Shown piece by piece: positions 1 through 9,265 of a DNA stretch of 64,000 nt. A program made the position numbers and the translations under genes. The stretch is from Methylogaea oryzae (GTDB taxonomy: Bacteria; Pseudomonadota; Gammaproteobacteria; Methylococcales; Methylococcaceae), in contig NZ_AP019782.1 of the NCBI RefSeq assembly GCF_019669985.1, positions 1,978,001 to 2,042,000 of the forward strand, given 5' to 3'. The notes beneath the pieces were generated by a model that saw only the letters and a list, made by a program, of their open reading frames with translations, had not been told where the DNA came from and made no database searches. Numbering within the stretch: position 1 is the first letter of the stretch; each line of letters opens with the position of its first letter.

Positions 1-337
1 AAGCCGCCGCCAACGCGCCGTCCGCCAGCCCCATCACCACCGGAGGCGCGGCCAACTTGCCCGGCACGCTGGCCACGGTCGCCGGCGCCGTCCAACGGTC
101 GCCGTCCCGCACGGAAAAGCGGGAGCTGCTGCGGCCCTCGGCCACTTCGACCCAACTCAGGATCAGCCTGCCGTCCGCCGTATGGCCGAGACGGTGCTGC
201 TGGGAATTGGCCGCCGCGGGCGTCTCGATTTCCTCCACGCCGCCGCCGGCCGCCCAGGACGCGCCGGCGGCGAGACAAGCCAGGACGAGACTGCACCGGC
301 GAAGCACGAGGCGTGCGAAAGGAAGGCTGTGGCTCAT
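1..337 (-). CDS. Secreted protein of unknown function, N-terminal part only
   Basis: The reading frame starts at an ATG at 337 and runs off the left edge, so only about 112 residues are visible. The first 29 or so residues look like a signal peptide: a basic stretch (RLVLRRC), a hydrophobic core (LVLACLAAG) and an Ala-rich cleavage region (ASWAAG). The mature start contains DGRLILSWVE and DGDRWTAPATV, which recall the strand-and-Asp-box style of BNR/sialidase-like beta-propellers, but too little is visible to assign a family. It lies downstream of dat on the same strand, 166 nt away with a GC hairpin between, so membership in the lipopeptide operon is uncertain. Confidence 0.55.
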   Translation of the reverse strand, partial: MSHSLPFARLVLRRCSLVLACLAAGASWAAGGGVEEIETPAAANSQQHRLGHTADGRLILSWVEVAEGRSSSRFSVRDGDRWTAPATVASVPGKLAAPPVVMGLADGALAAA

Positions 338-446
338 ATTGGGCACCGTTGGGCTTTGCGTTTCGGCGGCAATTATGCCAGTTCCAACCCAGGCGCTGGG
401 GCAATCGGCGCGAACGCCTCTGCAAGCCGGGCGGGACGGCATGAAC

Positions 447-466
447 GCCTCCCGCAAACGGGAGGC
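447..466 (-). other. GC-rich hairpin downstream of dat
   Basis: An 8-bp perfect inverted repeat (GCCTCCCG/CGGGAGGC, 4-nt loop) lies 38 nt past the dat stop codon. No T-run follows on the minus strand, so it is not a canonical intrinsic terminator. It could slow polymerase, stabilise the 3' end of the operon mRNA, or mark the operon end. Confidence 0.35.
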
Positions 467-503
467 CGAACGGCGAAGTCGCGATGGCCGGATAAGCGGC
501 GGC

Positions 504-1919
504 TCAGCCGCGCGCCGCGGCCACGGCGTCGGCGAAAATGGCCGCGATGCGGTAGATGTCGTCGGCGTCGACGATCAGCGGCGGCAAAAAGCGCACCACG
601 CTGCCTTGGCGCCCGCCCAGTTCCAGAATCAGGCCGCGCGCCAGGCATTCCTGCTGGATGCGGCGCGCCAAGTCGCGCTGGGGCGGGCGTTCTCCGGGCC
701 CACCGACCGGGTCCACCACCTCCACCCCGATCATCAACCCCCGTCCGCGCACGTCGCCCAACTCCGGCGCGCCGGCCTGGATCTGGCGCAGCTGCTCCAT
801 CAGGCATCGGCCCATGCGGTCGGCGTGGCGGTGCAGCTGCTGCTGCCGCACGAAGCGCAAGGTCGCCAATCCCGCCGCCATGGCCAGCTGATTGCCGCGG
901 AAAGTGCCGGCGTGGGCGCCCGGCTGCCAACGGTCCAAGTCCTTGTGATAGACCACGACGCTCAAGGGCAAGCCGCCGCCGATGGCCTTGGACAACACCA
1001 GCACGTCCGGCTCGATGCCGGCGTGCTCGAAAGCGAACATCTTGCCGGTGCGGCCGCCGCCGGTCTGAATTTCGTCGACGATTAGCGGAATGCCTTTCTC
1101 CCGCGTCATGCGGCGGATGTCGCGCAGCCATCGGTCCGGTGCGGGAATCACGCCGCCCTCCCCTTGCACCGCCTCCAGGATCATGGCCGCCGGCGGCGCG
1201 ATACCACTGTTGCCGTCGTTGAGCAGCCGTTCGATGTAGGCCGCCGAGATGCGGCCGTCGTCTTGCCCGCCCAGGCCGAACGGGCAGCGGTACGAATAGG
1301 GATACGGCAGGAAATGCACTTCGCCCATGAGGCCGGCCACGGCGACTTTCGGGCCGATTTCCCCGGTCAGGCTCAACGCGCCGTGGGTCATGCCGTGGTA
1401 GGCGCCGTGAAACGCCAGGATCGAGCGGCGGCCGGTAGCGGTCTTCACCAGCTTCAGCGCCGCCTCCACGGCGTCGGCTCCCGACGGCCCGCAGAACTGG
1501 ATTCGAGCGTTGGCGGCGAAGTCCGGCGGCAGGCACGCGAACAGTTCCTCCACGAAAGCGTCCTTCACCGGCGTGGTCAAATCCAGGGTCTGGAACGGCG
1601 TGCCGTCCGCCAGCAGTTGCTGAATCGCCTCCACCACCACCGGGTGGTGATGCCCCAGGGCCAGGGCGCCGGCTCCCGCCAGGCAATCGATGTAGCGGCG
1701 TCCGTCGGCGTCCTCCACGTGGATGCCCCGGCCTTGCTTCAAGGCCAGCGGCAAGCGGCGCGGATAGCTGCGGGCGTTGGACTCGCGCGCCGATTGCCGC
1801 CCCAGGTAATAGGCGTTGTCTTCCCGCGGGACCGGCGCCAATCCGCCGTTCCCCGCCGTCCACCAGGCCTCGTCCGCGACGCCGGGGCTTTCCGCTTCCA
1901 CTTCAACGATACTTTGCAT
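504..1919 (-). CDS. dat: Diaminobutyrate--2-oxoglutarate aminotransferase (Dat/PvdH type)
   Basis: Class III PLP aminotransferase of 471 residues. It is predicted to make L-2,4-diaminobutyrate from aspartate semialdehyde and glutamate. Visible family motifs are the cofactor-binding GPSGADAVEAALK segment, the DEIQTGGGRTGK segment and the Schiff-base lysine in LSKAIGGG. The frame stays open further upstream, but the start is set at the ATG at 1919 because it overlaps the cysC stop as TGATG, typical of translational coupling. It is the last gene of the lipopeptide operon. The second adenylation domain of NRPS1 carries a Dab-like pocket, so this gene most likely supplies that monomer. An alternative is amination of the aldehyde released by NRPS2, as MxcL does in myxochelin; the Dab pocket makes precursor supply the better reading. 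EctB of ectoine synthesis is a close relative, but no ectA or ectC is nearby. Confidence 0.9.
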   Translation of the reverse strand: MQSIVEVEAESPGVADEAWWTAGNGGLAPVPREDNAYYLGRQSARESNARSYPRRLPLALKQGRGIHVEDADGRRYIDCLAGAGALALGHHHPVVVEAIQQLLADGTPFQTLDLTTPVKDAFVEELFACLPPDFAANARIQFCGPSGADAVEAALKLVKTATGRRSILAFHGAYHGMTHGALSLTGEIGPKVAVAGLMGEVHFLPYPYSYRCPFGLGGQDDGRISAAYIERLLNDGNSGIAPPAAMILEAVQGEGGVIPAPDRWLRDIRRMTREKGIPLIVDEIQTGGGRTGKMFAFEHAGIEPDVLVLSKAIGGGLPLSVVVYHKDLDRWQPGAHAGTFRGNQLAMAAGLATLRFVRQQQLHRHADRMGRCLMEQLRQIQAGAPELGDVRGRGLMIGVEVVDPVGGPGERPPQRDLARRIQQECLARGLILELGGRQGSVVRFLPPLIVDADDIYRIAAIFADAVAAARG

Positions 1920-2587
1920 CACGACGACATCTCCGCATGGTTCGATTGCCGATCCCCGACCGAGACGGCGTTCGCCGCCAGGCCGCCGAAGGCGGGCACT
2001 TTGCCCCTCTCCGCCAAAAAACCCACGACCATGGCGGCGCACTCCTCCAGCCCCCGGCGGCCGGTCGGCACCTCCAGGTCGGGGCTCAGCGGTGCCTGAT
2101 ACGGCGAGGAGATGCCGGTGAAATCCGCGATCTCGCCGCGCCGGGCCCGGCGATACAGGCCTTTGGTGTCGCGCCGCTCGCACACGTGCAGCGGCGTATT
2201 GCAGTAAACCTCGATGAAGTCCCCCGACTCCACCAGGGCGCGCACCATGTCCCGGTCTTCGCTGAAAGGCGAAATGAACGCCGTCAGCACGATGACCCCG
2301 GCGTCCATGAACAGCTTGGCCGTCTCGCCGACGCGGCGGATGTTCTCCCGCCGCTCGTCCGGGCTGAAGCCGAGATCGCGGCATAAGCCGTGCCTGACGT
2401 TGTCGCCGTCCAGCACGTAGGTGCGGCAGCCGTTCTGGAACAGCAGCTCCTCCACCCGGTTGGCCAAGGTCGACTTGCCGGCGCCCGACAGCCCGGTAAA
2501 CCACAGGATGAAACTGCGATGGCGGTTCTGCCGTTCCCGCTGCTGGCGAGCCACCGCCGATTGATGCCACACGATATCCGTATTCAC
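1919..2587 (-). CDS. cysC: Adenylyl-sulfate kinase (APS kinase)
   Basis: Cytoplasmic kinase of 222 residues that phosphorylates APS to PAPS, the sulfuryl donor for sulfotransferases. It has the P-loop GLSGAGKST, the [12 protein letters not shown]-binding motif, the [10 protein letters not shown] segment and the [10 protein letters not shown] segment, all hallmarks of CysC. The start is a GTG at 2587, preceded at good spacing by AAGGAG; no nearby in-frame ATG competes. The gene sits 44 nt after the acylase and overlaps dat. There are no cysD/cysN genes beside it, so this is a dedicated PAPS-supply gene inside the biosynthetic operon rather than part of a sulfate-assimilation cluster. It pairs logically with the two sulfotransferases of the same operon. 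Confidence 0.92.
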   Translation of the reverse strand: MNTDIVWHQSAVARQQRERQNRHRSFILWFTGLSGAGKSTLANRVEELLFQNGCRTYVLDGDNVRHGLCRDLGFSPDERRENIRRVGETAKLFMDAGVIVLTAFISPFSEDRDMVRALVESGDFIEVYCNTPLHVCERRDTKGLYRRARRGEIADFTGISSPYQAPLSPDLEVPTGRRGLEECAAMVVGFLAERGKVPAFGGLAANAVSVGDRQSNHAEMSS

Positions 2588-2631
2588 CGTTTGCTCCTTA
2601 AAGTGGTTGAGGATGATTGAGTCGCGCCTGG

Positions 2632-5034
2632 TCACGGCCGTCCCGCCGGCGTCAACGTCAGGCGCTGCAGGGTTTCCCCCGCCAGCAAGGGCGTGGCGAC
2701 GCCCGCCAGCCAGTCCCGCTGCTGGTCGTCGTAATACGCCGACAGGGGATTGCCGGATTGACCGCCGGGCATGTGCAGCAACGCATCCTGCTCGCTGCCG
2801 GGCGCCACCACCAGGCGTTCGCTGGCGCCGCCCGAACCGTCGGCCATGCGCACGCACTGCCGGCAACCGGGCAGCGGCGCGTCGGGCATGTTGAGCAGCG
2901 CGCCCAACAACGGATGGACGGCGGCGAACGGGTGTTCGATGCGCGTCGGGTTGACGCAGCCCCAGCTCGCGTCTTTCCACGTATCCGCGCCGCAGCGGGA
3001 CAGCACCGCCTGGGCGGCGGCCTCCAGCCGGTCCAACAGCAACTCGTCCCAGCGCGCGTGGCCGCCCTGTGGCGGCAGCAATTCCGGCGCCCTGGCGTCC
3101 AGCAACTGCCGCAGCGGCTCGTCCATGTTGCGCCAGGTGTATTCGAAGGACGGATCGAGCGCCCGGCAGCGCGCCAACAGCGGCGCTAGTACCGCATCGG
3201 CCAGCAGCCGCCGGAATTCCACCAGCACGGCCAGTCCCCGCGACTCCGGCCAGGCATGGCCGTCCCAATCCTGGATGTGGCGGCGCAACGCCCGCAGCTC
3301 GGGAGACAGGGTGCTGCGATGGGTTTCCAGCGCGTCCAGCGCCAAGCGCTGGTAGTAGCGGTAGAACTCCGTGCGGGTATCGAGCTGCACTTGCAGCAGG
3401 TCTTTCTCGGTGACGCCCTGCAGTTGCGACAAGCGTTCGGCGATGCGGAAAGCGCGGTAGCCGCTATCGAAGTCCTGGCCGATCACGTGGGGATACTCGC
3501 GCCCCACCATGCGCTGGTTGGCGTTGACCAGATAGCCCGCCGGGGGATTGACGATGCGCGGCTTGTCGCCGGCGGCGACGTAGCCGCGCCAACCGCGCGA
3601 ACCGTCCGCCCAGGAACGGCTCAGCAGGCCGTCCAGGTTGCGGCGGTCGGGGATTTTCCCGACGTAGGTCCAAGCGATATTGCCGCGGCTGTCGGCGAGC
3701 AAGCCGTTGAGCGGCGGCCCGCCCGCCCGTTGCATGATCGGCAGGGCTTGGAAAACGTCCTCGGCGTCCTGCAGATCCAGTAAGGCCAGATCGCTGGCTG
3801 CGGGGTCCAGCGCCGTCCAGCGCACCGCCACCGGCTTGCCCAGCAAGGGGTCCGGCAGCAGCGGTCCCCAAACGCTGGTGCGCACGTCCAGGGCCACGTC
3901 GGCCTGGCCTTTGACGCGAATGGTTTCGCGGCGCACGCCCAACGGCACGTCGCCCTGCGGCGTGCGGTAGCGATCGGGCGAATCCGCCGCCATTTCCAGC
4001 GGGACGAAATCCACGAAGTCTCCCGCCACGCTGGTGTATCCCCAGGCGACGCGGCCGTTGCTGCCGGAAACGAACAGCGGCACGCCGGGCAAGGTGATGC
4101 CCGCCAGCAGGCGGTCGGGCAGGCGCATTTCGGCGCGGTACCAGATGTTCGGCACCCGCAGCGCCAGATGCATGTCGTTGGCCAGCATGGCGCGTCCGCC
4201 TCGGCTTTTGCCGGGGGAAACCAACCAGCCGTTGGAGCCCACCGGCATTTCGCCGGCTTGCACCAGCCCGGCTTGCGGCGGCGGACTGTCCGCCAGCAGC
4301 GCCGCCAACGCCTGGCGCGGCATGGCGGTAACCGGCCGCCAGGGCTGTTTGCCGTTGCTGATGCCGTCGGTGTAGCGGTCGGTTTCCGGCAGCAGGAAAT
4401 CCGACACTTCCTTGCCCAAGGCCGCCTCCATGACGCTGGCCCGGAGTTCCTGCTCGCCGGTGCGCCAAGTCAGATTCTCGAACATGCCCAGGACCACCAG
4501 CAGGCTGTCCTCCGCCCGCCAAGGCTCGGGACGATAGCGCAGCAGCAGGAACTCGAACGGCATCAGCGACATGCCGTCCATCGCCTGGTTGACGCCGTCG
4601 GCATAGGCGTCCAGCACGGCGCGCTGTTCGGCCGGTAGGCGCGCCGCGGCCGCGGCGGCGACTTGTTGAAAGCCCATGACGCGGTGCCAGCGGTCGGATT
4701 TCAGCGCGGCCTCACCCAATACCTCGGCCAGCCGGCCGCCGCCGCGCCGGCGCAGCAAATCCATCTGGAACAGGCGGTCGTGGGCGGTGACGAAACCCAA
4801 TGCCCGAAACGCGTCGTCGCGGCTGTCGGCGTGGATGCGCGGAATGCCGCGCCGGTCGAATTCCACCGTCACCGCCGCGCGCAGGCCGGCCAGGCCCCGC
4901 TCGCCGTCCCAATCCGGCAAGGAAGCGCCCGCCAGCAGCGCCGCCACCCCGGCGGCGGCCAGGATCGCAGCCAGCGCGGCAGCGGCGATCCGGCGCGGCC
5001 ATTTCCATCCGCCGGGCTTAACCGGCGACCGCAT
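2632..5034 (-). CDS. Penicillin acylase family protein (PvdQ-like Ntn hydrolase)
   Basis: An 800-residue periplasmic N-terminal-nucleophile hydrolase precursor. Residues about 14-37 form a hydrophobic membrane-targeting segment. The alpha chain follows ([25 protein letters not shown]). Autoprocessing is expected at Gly266-Ser267, where VGSNGW supplies the catalytic Ser as the new N-terminus of the beta chain; LANDMHL follows as in the family. In Pseudomonas, PvdQ removes the fatty acid from the pyoverdine precursor in the periplasm. Placement in an operon with a FAAL-initiated NRPS and a PvdE-like exporter suggests the same role here, though acyl-homoserine-lactone or antibiotic acylase activity cannot be excluded. 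The start overlaps the 3' end of the exporter gene by 17 nt. Confidence 0.88.
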   Translation of the reverse strand: MRSPVKPGGWKWPRRIAAAALAAILAAAGVAALLAGASLPDWDGERGLAGLRAAVTVEFDRRGIPRIHADSRDDAFRALGFVTAHDRLFQMDLLRRRGGGRLAEVLGEAALKSDRWHRVMGFQQVAAAAAARLPAEQRAVLDAYADGVNQAMDGMSLMPFEFLLLRYRPEPWRAEDSLLVVLGMFENLTWRTGEQELRASVMEAALGKEVSDFLLPETDRYTDGISNGKQPWRPVTAMPRQALAALLADSPPPQAGLVQAGEMPVGSNGWLVSPGKSRGGRAMLANDMHLALRVPNIWYRAEMRLPDRLLAGITLPGVPLFVSGSNGRVAWGYTSVAGDFVDFVPLEMAADSPDRYRTPQGDVPLGVRRETIRVKGQADVALDVRTSVWGPLLPDPLLGKPVAVRWTALDPAASDLALLDLQDAEDVFQALPIMQRAGGPPLNGLLADSRGNIAWTYVGKIPDRRNLDGLLSRSWADGSRGWRGYVAAGDKPRIVNPPAGYLVNANQRMVGREYPHVIGQDFDSGYRAFRIAERLSQLQGVTEKDLLQVQLDTRTEFYRYYQRLALDALETHRSTLSPELRALRRHIQDWDGHAWPESRGLAVLVEFRRLLADAVLAPLLARCRALDPSFEYTWRNMDEPLRQLLDARAPELLPPQGGHARWDELLLDRLEAAAQAVLSRCGADTWKDASWGCVNPTRIEHPFAAVHPLLGALLNMPDAPLPGCRQCVRMADGSGGASERLVVAPGSEQDALLHMPGGQSGNPLSAYYDDQQRDWLAGVATPLLAGETLQRLTLTPAGRP

Positions 5035-6727
5035 GGGACGCCTCCAGCGGTTGCTCCTCGGCCGGTAGCGGCTTCGCGGCCCCTACCCCGCCGCCGGGCC
5101 GTCCCGACGGGGCGATCGCGCCGATTTTCCCGTCCTCCAATCGCAGGCAGCGATCGGCCAAGTGGAAATAGGCGTCGTCGTGGGTGATGACCACCACGGT
5201 TTTTCCCTTGGCCTTCAGGGAAGGCAAAATTTCCGTGTAGAAAACCTGCTTGAACGCGGGGTCCTGGTCGGCGGCCCATTCGTCGAACACGTAAAACGGC
5301 CGGTCCTCCAGGTAAGCGGCCAGCAGCGCCAAGCGCTTGCGCTGGCCCTGGGACAAATCGACGGTGGAGAACCGGCCGTCCTCGATGCGCACCTTGTGAT
5401 CCAATTGCAGCCGCCGCAGGTAGTCCCGCGCCTGCTCGTCCAATTCGCGGTTGCCGAATCCCAGCAGGCTTTCGAACAGATAAAAATCGGAGAACACCGC
5501 CGAAAAATGCTGGCGGTAGTCCTCGCGCGCCGCGGCCGTCACCGGCGCGCCGTCCAGGAGTATGGTGCCGCTTTCCGGCGCGAACAGGCCGATCAGCAAC
5601 AAAGCCAGGGTGGTTTTGCCGCTGCCGTTGCCGCCGACGACGAAAACCAGCTCCCCCGGCTCAAGGACGAAGTCCAGCGGCCCCAGCATGAAATCGCGTA
5701 CCGCCTCGTCGCGGAAATAATGGTGCGTCACCCCGGCGAACCGCAGTCGCCGCGCCTGTTTGGCGGGGACGCCGGCCGATGCGCAGTCGGCTTCGGGGCT
5801 CGGCGCGTCGACGCGGCCGGCCAGCCCGTCCAACTTGCCCAGAGCCGCCTGGGCGCGCCCCAGGATCGGCAGGCCGTTGAACAGCGTCACCAGCGGCGCC
5901 ATCATGTAGATGACCGCGAACACCGCGCCCGCCATGGTGTCCGCCGGCAACGGCAGGTGTTGCGGCAAGACGAACAAGAACAGGCCGATGACCAGGTAAA
6001 ACAGCCCGGTGCCCCAGTTGGCGCCCAGCACGTAGGCCGTCATGCCGGCTAGGTAAAGGGCTTGGCCGCGCTCGGCGGTGGCTTGCAATTCGTCGGCGAA
6101 AAACGCCCGGCGCTTGTCCCGGTTCAGTTGCAGCTCCTTCACGCCTTCGGTCAATCCGCGAAAATGCTGGAACAGCCGATCGTCGCACTCCCGCGCCTGC
6201 TTGAAGCGGGCGATGGCGCCGCGCTGGATGGCGCGGAAGCTCAGCACCCCGAACGCCATGACGACGGCCATCACCGCGAACAGCGGCGGCGACAGCCAAG
6301 CCACGTAGGCCAGGCAGCCCAACACCGTCGCCACGTTGATGCACAGCAGCGGAATCCAGGAAAACGACTCGGCGACGGCCGCCACGTCGTCGGTGAGGTT
6401 GACCAGCAAGCGCGGCGCGCCCAGCGCCTGCAAGCGGCGATAGGGCGTCGCCAGGATTTTGTGCCCCAGCTCCGCCCGCAGCCGGAAAATGGCCGACTGG
6501 CCCAGCCGGGTCAACAGCAGCGACGAACAAACGCGGCTGGAAACCATCAGCAGGACTAGCGCCGTGAACGCCAAAATCAGCCGATCGGCCGGATATTCCT
6601 TATGGAACACCACGGCCACCACAAAGGCCACCAGCCCGGCGCTGCACAGGCCGTTCAACAGGCCGGCCGCCAGCGCCGCCACCATTTGCCATTTCGCGGC
6701 GCGCAACAAAAACGCCATGATCGCCAT
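5018..6727 (-). CDS. Cyclic peptide export ABC transporter (PvdE/SyrD family)
   Basis: A 569-residue fused exporter with an N-terminal six-helix membrane domain (about residues 1-295) and a C-terminal ATPase. The ATPase has Walker A GGNGSGKTT, the signature LSQGQRKR and Walker B with FYVFDEWAADQDP. The signature variant and the DEWAADQDP motif match the PvdE/SyrD group, which moves NRPS peptides across the inner membrane. In pyoverdine synthesis PvdE delivers the acylated precursor to the periplasm, where PvdQ acts; the same pair occurs here as overlapping neighbours. It lies 37 nt after sulfotransferase 1. A start at the fourth residue (second Met) is possible. Confidence 0.92.
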   Translation of the reverse strand: MAIMAFLLRAAKWQMVAALAAGLLNGLCSAGLVAFVVAVVFHKEYPADRLILAFTALVLLMVSSRVCSSLLLTRLGQSAIFRLRAELGHKILATPYRRLQALGAPRLLVNLTDDVAAVAESFSWIPLLCINVATVLGCLAYVAWLSPPLFAVMAVVMAFGVLSFRAIQRGAIARFKQARECDDRLFQHFRGLTEGVKELQLNRDKRRAFFADELQATAERGQALYLAGMTAYVLGANWGTGLFYLVIGLFLFVLPQHLPLPADTMAGAVFAVIYMMAPLVTLFNGLPILGRAQAALGKLDGLAGRVDAPSPEADCASAGVPAKQARRLRFAGVTHHYFRDEAVRDFMLGPLDFVLEPGELVFVVGGNGSGKTTLALLLIGLFAPESGTILLDGAPVTAAAREDYRQHFSAVFSDFYLFESLLGFGNRELDEQARDYLRRLQLDHKVRIEDGRFSTVDLSQGQRKRLALLAAYLEDRPFYVFDEWAADQDPAFKQVFYTEILPSLKAKGKTVVVITHDDAYFHLADRCLRLEDGKIGAIAPSGRPGGGVGAAKPLPAEEQPLEASHAVAG

Positions 6728-6764
6728 GCCTATCCCTCCCGGAAACCTAAGCCGAACGCCGCCG

Positions 6765-7958
6765 CTAGCCCAGCAACAGCTTGCCGAAGCTGGTCGCCAG
6801 GCTGACGTTGCCCGCGATGCCGATGGCGCCGTTTTCGAAAGCGTCCACCACCGAGCGCTGGCCGGCGGCCAATTCGATCAAAGTGTCGGCCGCCAGGCTG
6901 ATGACGCAATCCGCCGCCCGCCCGCCCGGCTCGATGACGGGTTTGGCCTGGGTCAAATCGATGGTCCATTCGCCCGGCTCGCGGCCGTTGACCACCAGCC
7001 GGCAGGTGCCGCCGATGGCCTTGGCGTAATCGCCCCGCTGGTCGATGGCGGCGCGGAAACCCTCTAACACGCCGGCCACCGCCCCTCGCTGCGGCGCGGT
7101 TTCCGCGCCGTCCGTTTCCTCCGGGAGCCGCTGGGCGGAGTAGCCCAGGTCGTCCAGCAAGGCGTCGATCCTGGCGCGCAGGGGCGCCGGGATGGTTTCC
7201 ACCGGCAGGGAGGCGCCGCCGCCGATGGAAGCGGTGTGGATCTTCTTGGAAAAATGGAATTTTATGTCGCCCTCGGCGAATCCGCCGGCCGGCTGGCCGA
7301 AGGTTTTTTCCAGCAGGCTGTCGTCCCACTCCAATCCGAGAAAGCCGAACAGCGCCGTCAGCGTCTCGCCGGGCCGGCTGGCCAGGGACTCGTAATTCAC
7401 CCGGAAACACCGCCCGGGATGGGCGCGCTCGAACGCCTGGATGGCGCTATTGCGCTCCACCCAGTACTCGGCGATGGCCGCCACCACGTTGTGCGGGCTT
7501 TTCTGCACGTGGCCGCAGATTTCCGGCAGGAAGCCCAGCCGCGACATGGACAGGTAGGAATGCACGAAATCCAGGCAATGGCGGTACAGGCAGATGTATT
7601 TGGCGTTGGGAAATACCCGGTCGATGAGCGGCAGGTGCGGCAGGTTGACCAGCGACTTGTCGCACCATAGCCGCGCTTGGTCCGCCTTGGCGTATTCGTC
7701 CATCAAGCCCGTCACCGCGGCCCGCGTTTTATCCAGCGCCAAGGCGCGGCGCTCCGGTTCCGAGCCGCCGCCGGCCGAACGGGCCAGCGCCAAATAATGG
7801 GTGGAGTTGAGCGCCTCGCACAGCGGCCCGATGGCGAAGACCGAAGCGAACACCGCCGGGTGGGAATCGACGACGTTGCGCAGCAGCGTCGAGCCGGAGC
7901 GCTTCAGGGATAGGATAAAGACCGGATTGCCGGCGTCGTTCGCATCGAAATGATCCAT
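6765..7958 (-). CDS. Sulfotransferase with C-terminal SCP2-like domain (copy 1)
   Basis: A 397-residue predicted PAPS-dependent sulfotransferase. The 5'-phosphosulfate loop is SLKRSGSTLLRNVVDSHP near residue 17 and the 3'-phosphate-binding segment is YRHCLDFVHSYLSM near residue 125. The catalytic region extends to about residue 265. The last 100 or so residues (CRLVVNG, GEWTIDL, ISLAADTL, GAIGIAGN, FGKLLL) read as an SCP2-type lipid-binding domain, an unusual fusion. The substrate is probably the NRPS product, with the SCP2 domain holding the acyl tail (inference). It is a paralogue of the gene immediately upstream, with the same domain layout. PAPS would come from cysC in the same operon. 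Confidence 0.85.
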   Translation of the reverse strand: MDHFDANDAGNPVFILSLKRSGSTLLRNVVDSHPAVFASVFAIGPLCEALNSTHYLALARSAGGGSEPERRALALDKTRAAVTGLMDEYAKADQARLWCDKSLVNLPHLPLIDRVFPNAKYICLYRHCLDFVHSYLSMSRLGFLPEICGHVQKSPHNVVAAIAEYWVERNSAIQAFERAHPGRCFRVNYESLASRPGETLTALFGFLGLEWDDSLLEKTFGQPAGGFAEGDIKFHFSKKIHTASIGGGASLPVETIPAPLRARIDALLDDLGYSAQRLPEETDGAETAPQRGAVAGVLEGFRAAIDQRGDYAKAIGGTCRLVVNGREPGEWTIDLTQAKPVIEPGGRAADCVISLAADTLIELAAGQRSVVDAFENGAIGIAGNVSLATSFGKLLLG

Positions 7959-8038
7959 TACAGCCTCCTAGTGTTTTACGGTTGCGGGTCGGTGGCGGGG
8001 CCAGGCGCCGCTGATGGCTCCCCGGCGGCCGCGGTTAC

Positions 8039-9265
8039 TCAGGCGAACAATAGGCGTCCGAATTCGAAGGCCACGTCGCGGTCGCCCGCGACTTCGATTT
8101 GCCCTTCCTCGTACGCCTCCATGGGATTTTTCCGGCCGTCGGCGATGTCCCGCAGCAGCTCGGCGGAAAGCGCCACGGTCGAACTGGTCTCGCGGCCGTC
8201 GGCCGGCACCACGCCTTCGCGGCTGGCGGGATCGACGATCCAGGCGCCGCCGTTGCCGCCGGTGACGACGAACTTGCAGGAACAAGACGCCAGGCCGTCG
8301 GCGCGGCGCAGCCGTTCCTGCTTGCCGGCCCAAAGCCGCTGGAATAAGTCGTCCGCCGCCTGCTCGGCCCGCGCCGTCGGCGCCGTGGCGGGCCCGACGG
8401 CGTGGCGCCGGTAAAACGCGTCGATGGACGGGTAATCCAGCAGCGCCAGCAGCGCGTCCGCCCGCTCTTGCAACGCTTGCGGTATGAGGTCGCGGGGCAC
8501 CTGCCGGCCCTTGCCGACGGAGTCGGCGCTGATGCGGCCGGCGAATTGCACCTTGGCGTCGCCTTCGCCGCTGTCGTGGCGTTGCGTGAATACCGCTTCG
8601 ATCAAGTCCGGCGACCAGTCCACGGCGAGAAACCCGAACAGCCCCTCCAGGGCGGCTGGGGTATCGCACACCAGGGACTCGTATCGCAGGCGATGGCAAC
8701 CGCCGGGGTTTTGCCGCTCGAAGGCCAGCAATCGCTCGGTTTTGTCGATCCAATTGCTCATCATGGCGACGACGATATTGTCGGGATGCCTTTGGACGTA
8801 CGGGATGTGTTCGGGCAGGTAGCGGTAAGCGCTCAGGCCGACACAGGAATGCACCACGTCCATGCAATGGCGGTACAGGCAAACGTAGCGGGCTTGGGCG
8901 AACGCCCGCCGGATGACGTCCAGATAATCCAAATTCATCGGCGTTTTTTCGCACCAAAGGCTTTTGCCCTTGGCGTCCGCGTAACGCGACATCATGCCGC
9001 CGACGATGCGCCGGATTTCCGCCGCCACCGCGGCCGCTTTTTCCCCGTCGTCCATGCCGGGCAGCGTCTGGCCCAGGGTCGGCCACAAAGCGCCCTCCAG
9101 GCTTTGGCACAAGCGCCCCAGGTACAAATGCCCCGGGCAGGCGATCTGCGGGTGGGTATCGACGATGTAACGCAGCAACGTCGATCCCGAGCGTTCGCAG
9201 GAAAGGATGAATAAGGGCGACGCCGGCGCGCCGCCGGTGTTTTCCGGGCGAGCGACATTAATCAT
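8039..9265 (-). CDS. Sulfotransferase with C-terminal SCP2-like domain (copy 2)
   Basis: A 408-residue predicted PAPS-dependent sulfotransferase, paralogous to the downstream gene. The phosphosulfate loop is SCERSGSTLLRYIVDTHP, preceded by FIL, and the 3'-phosphate segment is YRHCMDVVHSCVGLSA. The C-terminal part (CKFVVTGG, VALSAELL, GQIEVAGD, FGRLLFA) again resembles SCP2. The ATG overlaps the stop of NRPS2 as ATGA, so the two are translationally coupled. An 80-nt spacer separates it from copy 1. The copies differ in the loop (CERSGST against LKRSGST) and in the acceptor region, which suggests different acceptor positions or substrates rather than simple redundancy. Confidence 0.85.
   Translation of the reverse strand: MINVARPENTGGAPASPLFILSCERSGSTLLRYIVDTHPQIACPGHLYLGRLCQSLEGALWPTLGQTLPGMDDGEKAAAVAAEIRRIVGGMMSRYADAKGKSLWCEKTPMNLDYLDVIRRAFAQARYVCLYRHCMDVVHSCVGLSAYRYLPEHIPYVQRHPDNIVVAMMSNWIDKTERLLAFERQNPGGCHRLRYESLVCDTPAALEGLFGFLAVDWSPDLIEAVFTQRHDSGEGDAKVQFAGRISADSVGKGRQVPRDLIPQALQERADALLALLDYPSIDAFYRRHAVGPATAPTARAEQAADDLFQRLWAGKQERLRRADGLASCSCKFVVTGGNGGAWIVDPASREGVVPADGRETSSTVALSAELLRDIADGRKNPMEAYEEGQIEVAGDRDVAFEFGRLLFA

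Noticed and set aside
504-2570. N-terminal extension of dat to about 688 residues
   Set aside because: The extension is the cysC gene in another frame; the aminotransferase starts cleanly at 1919 in a TGATG overlap.
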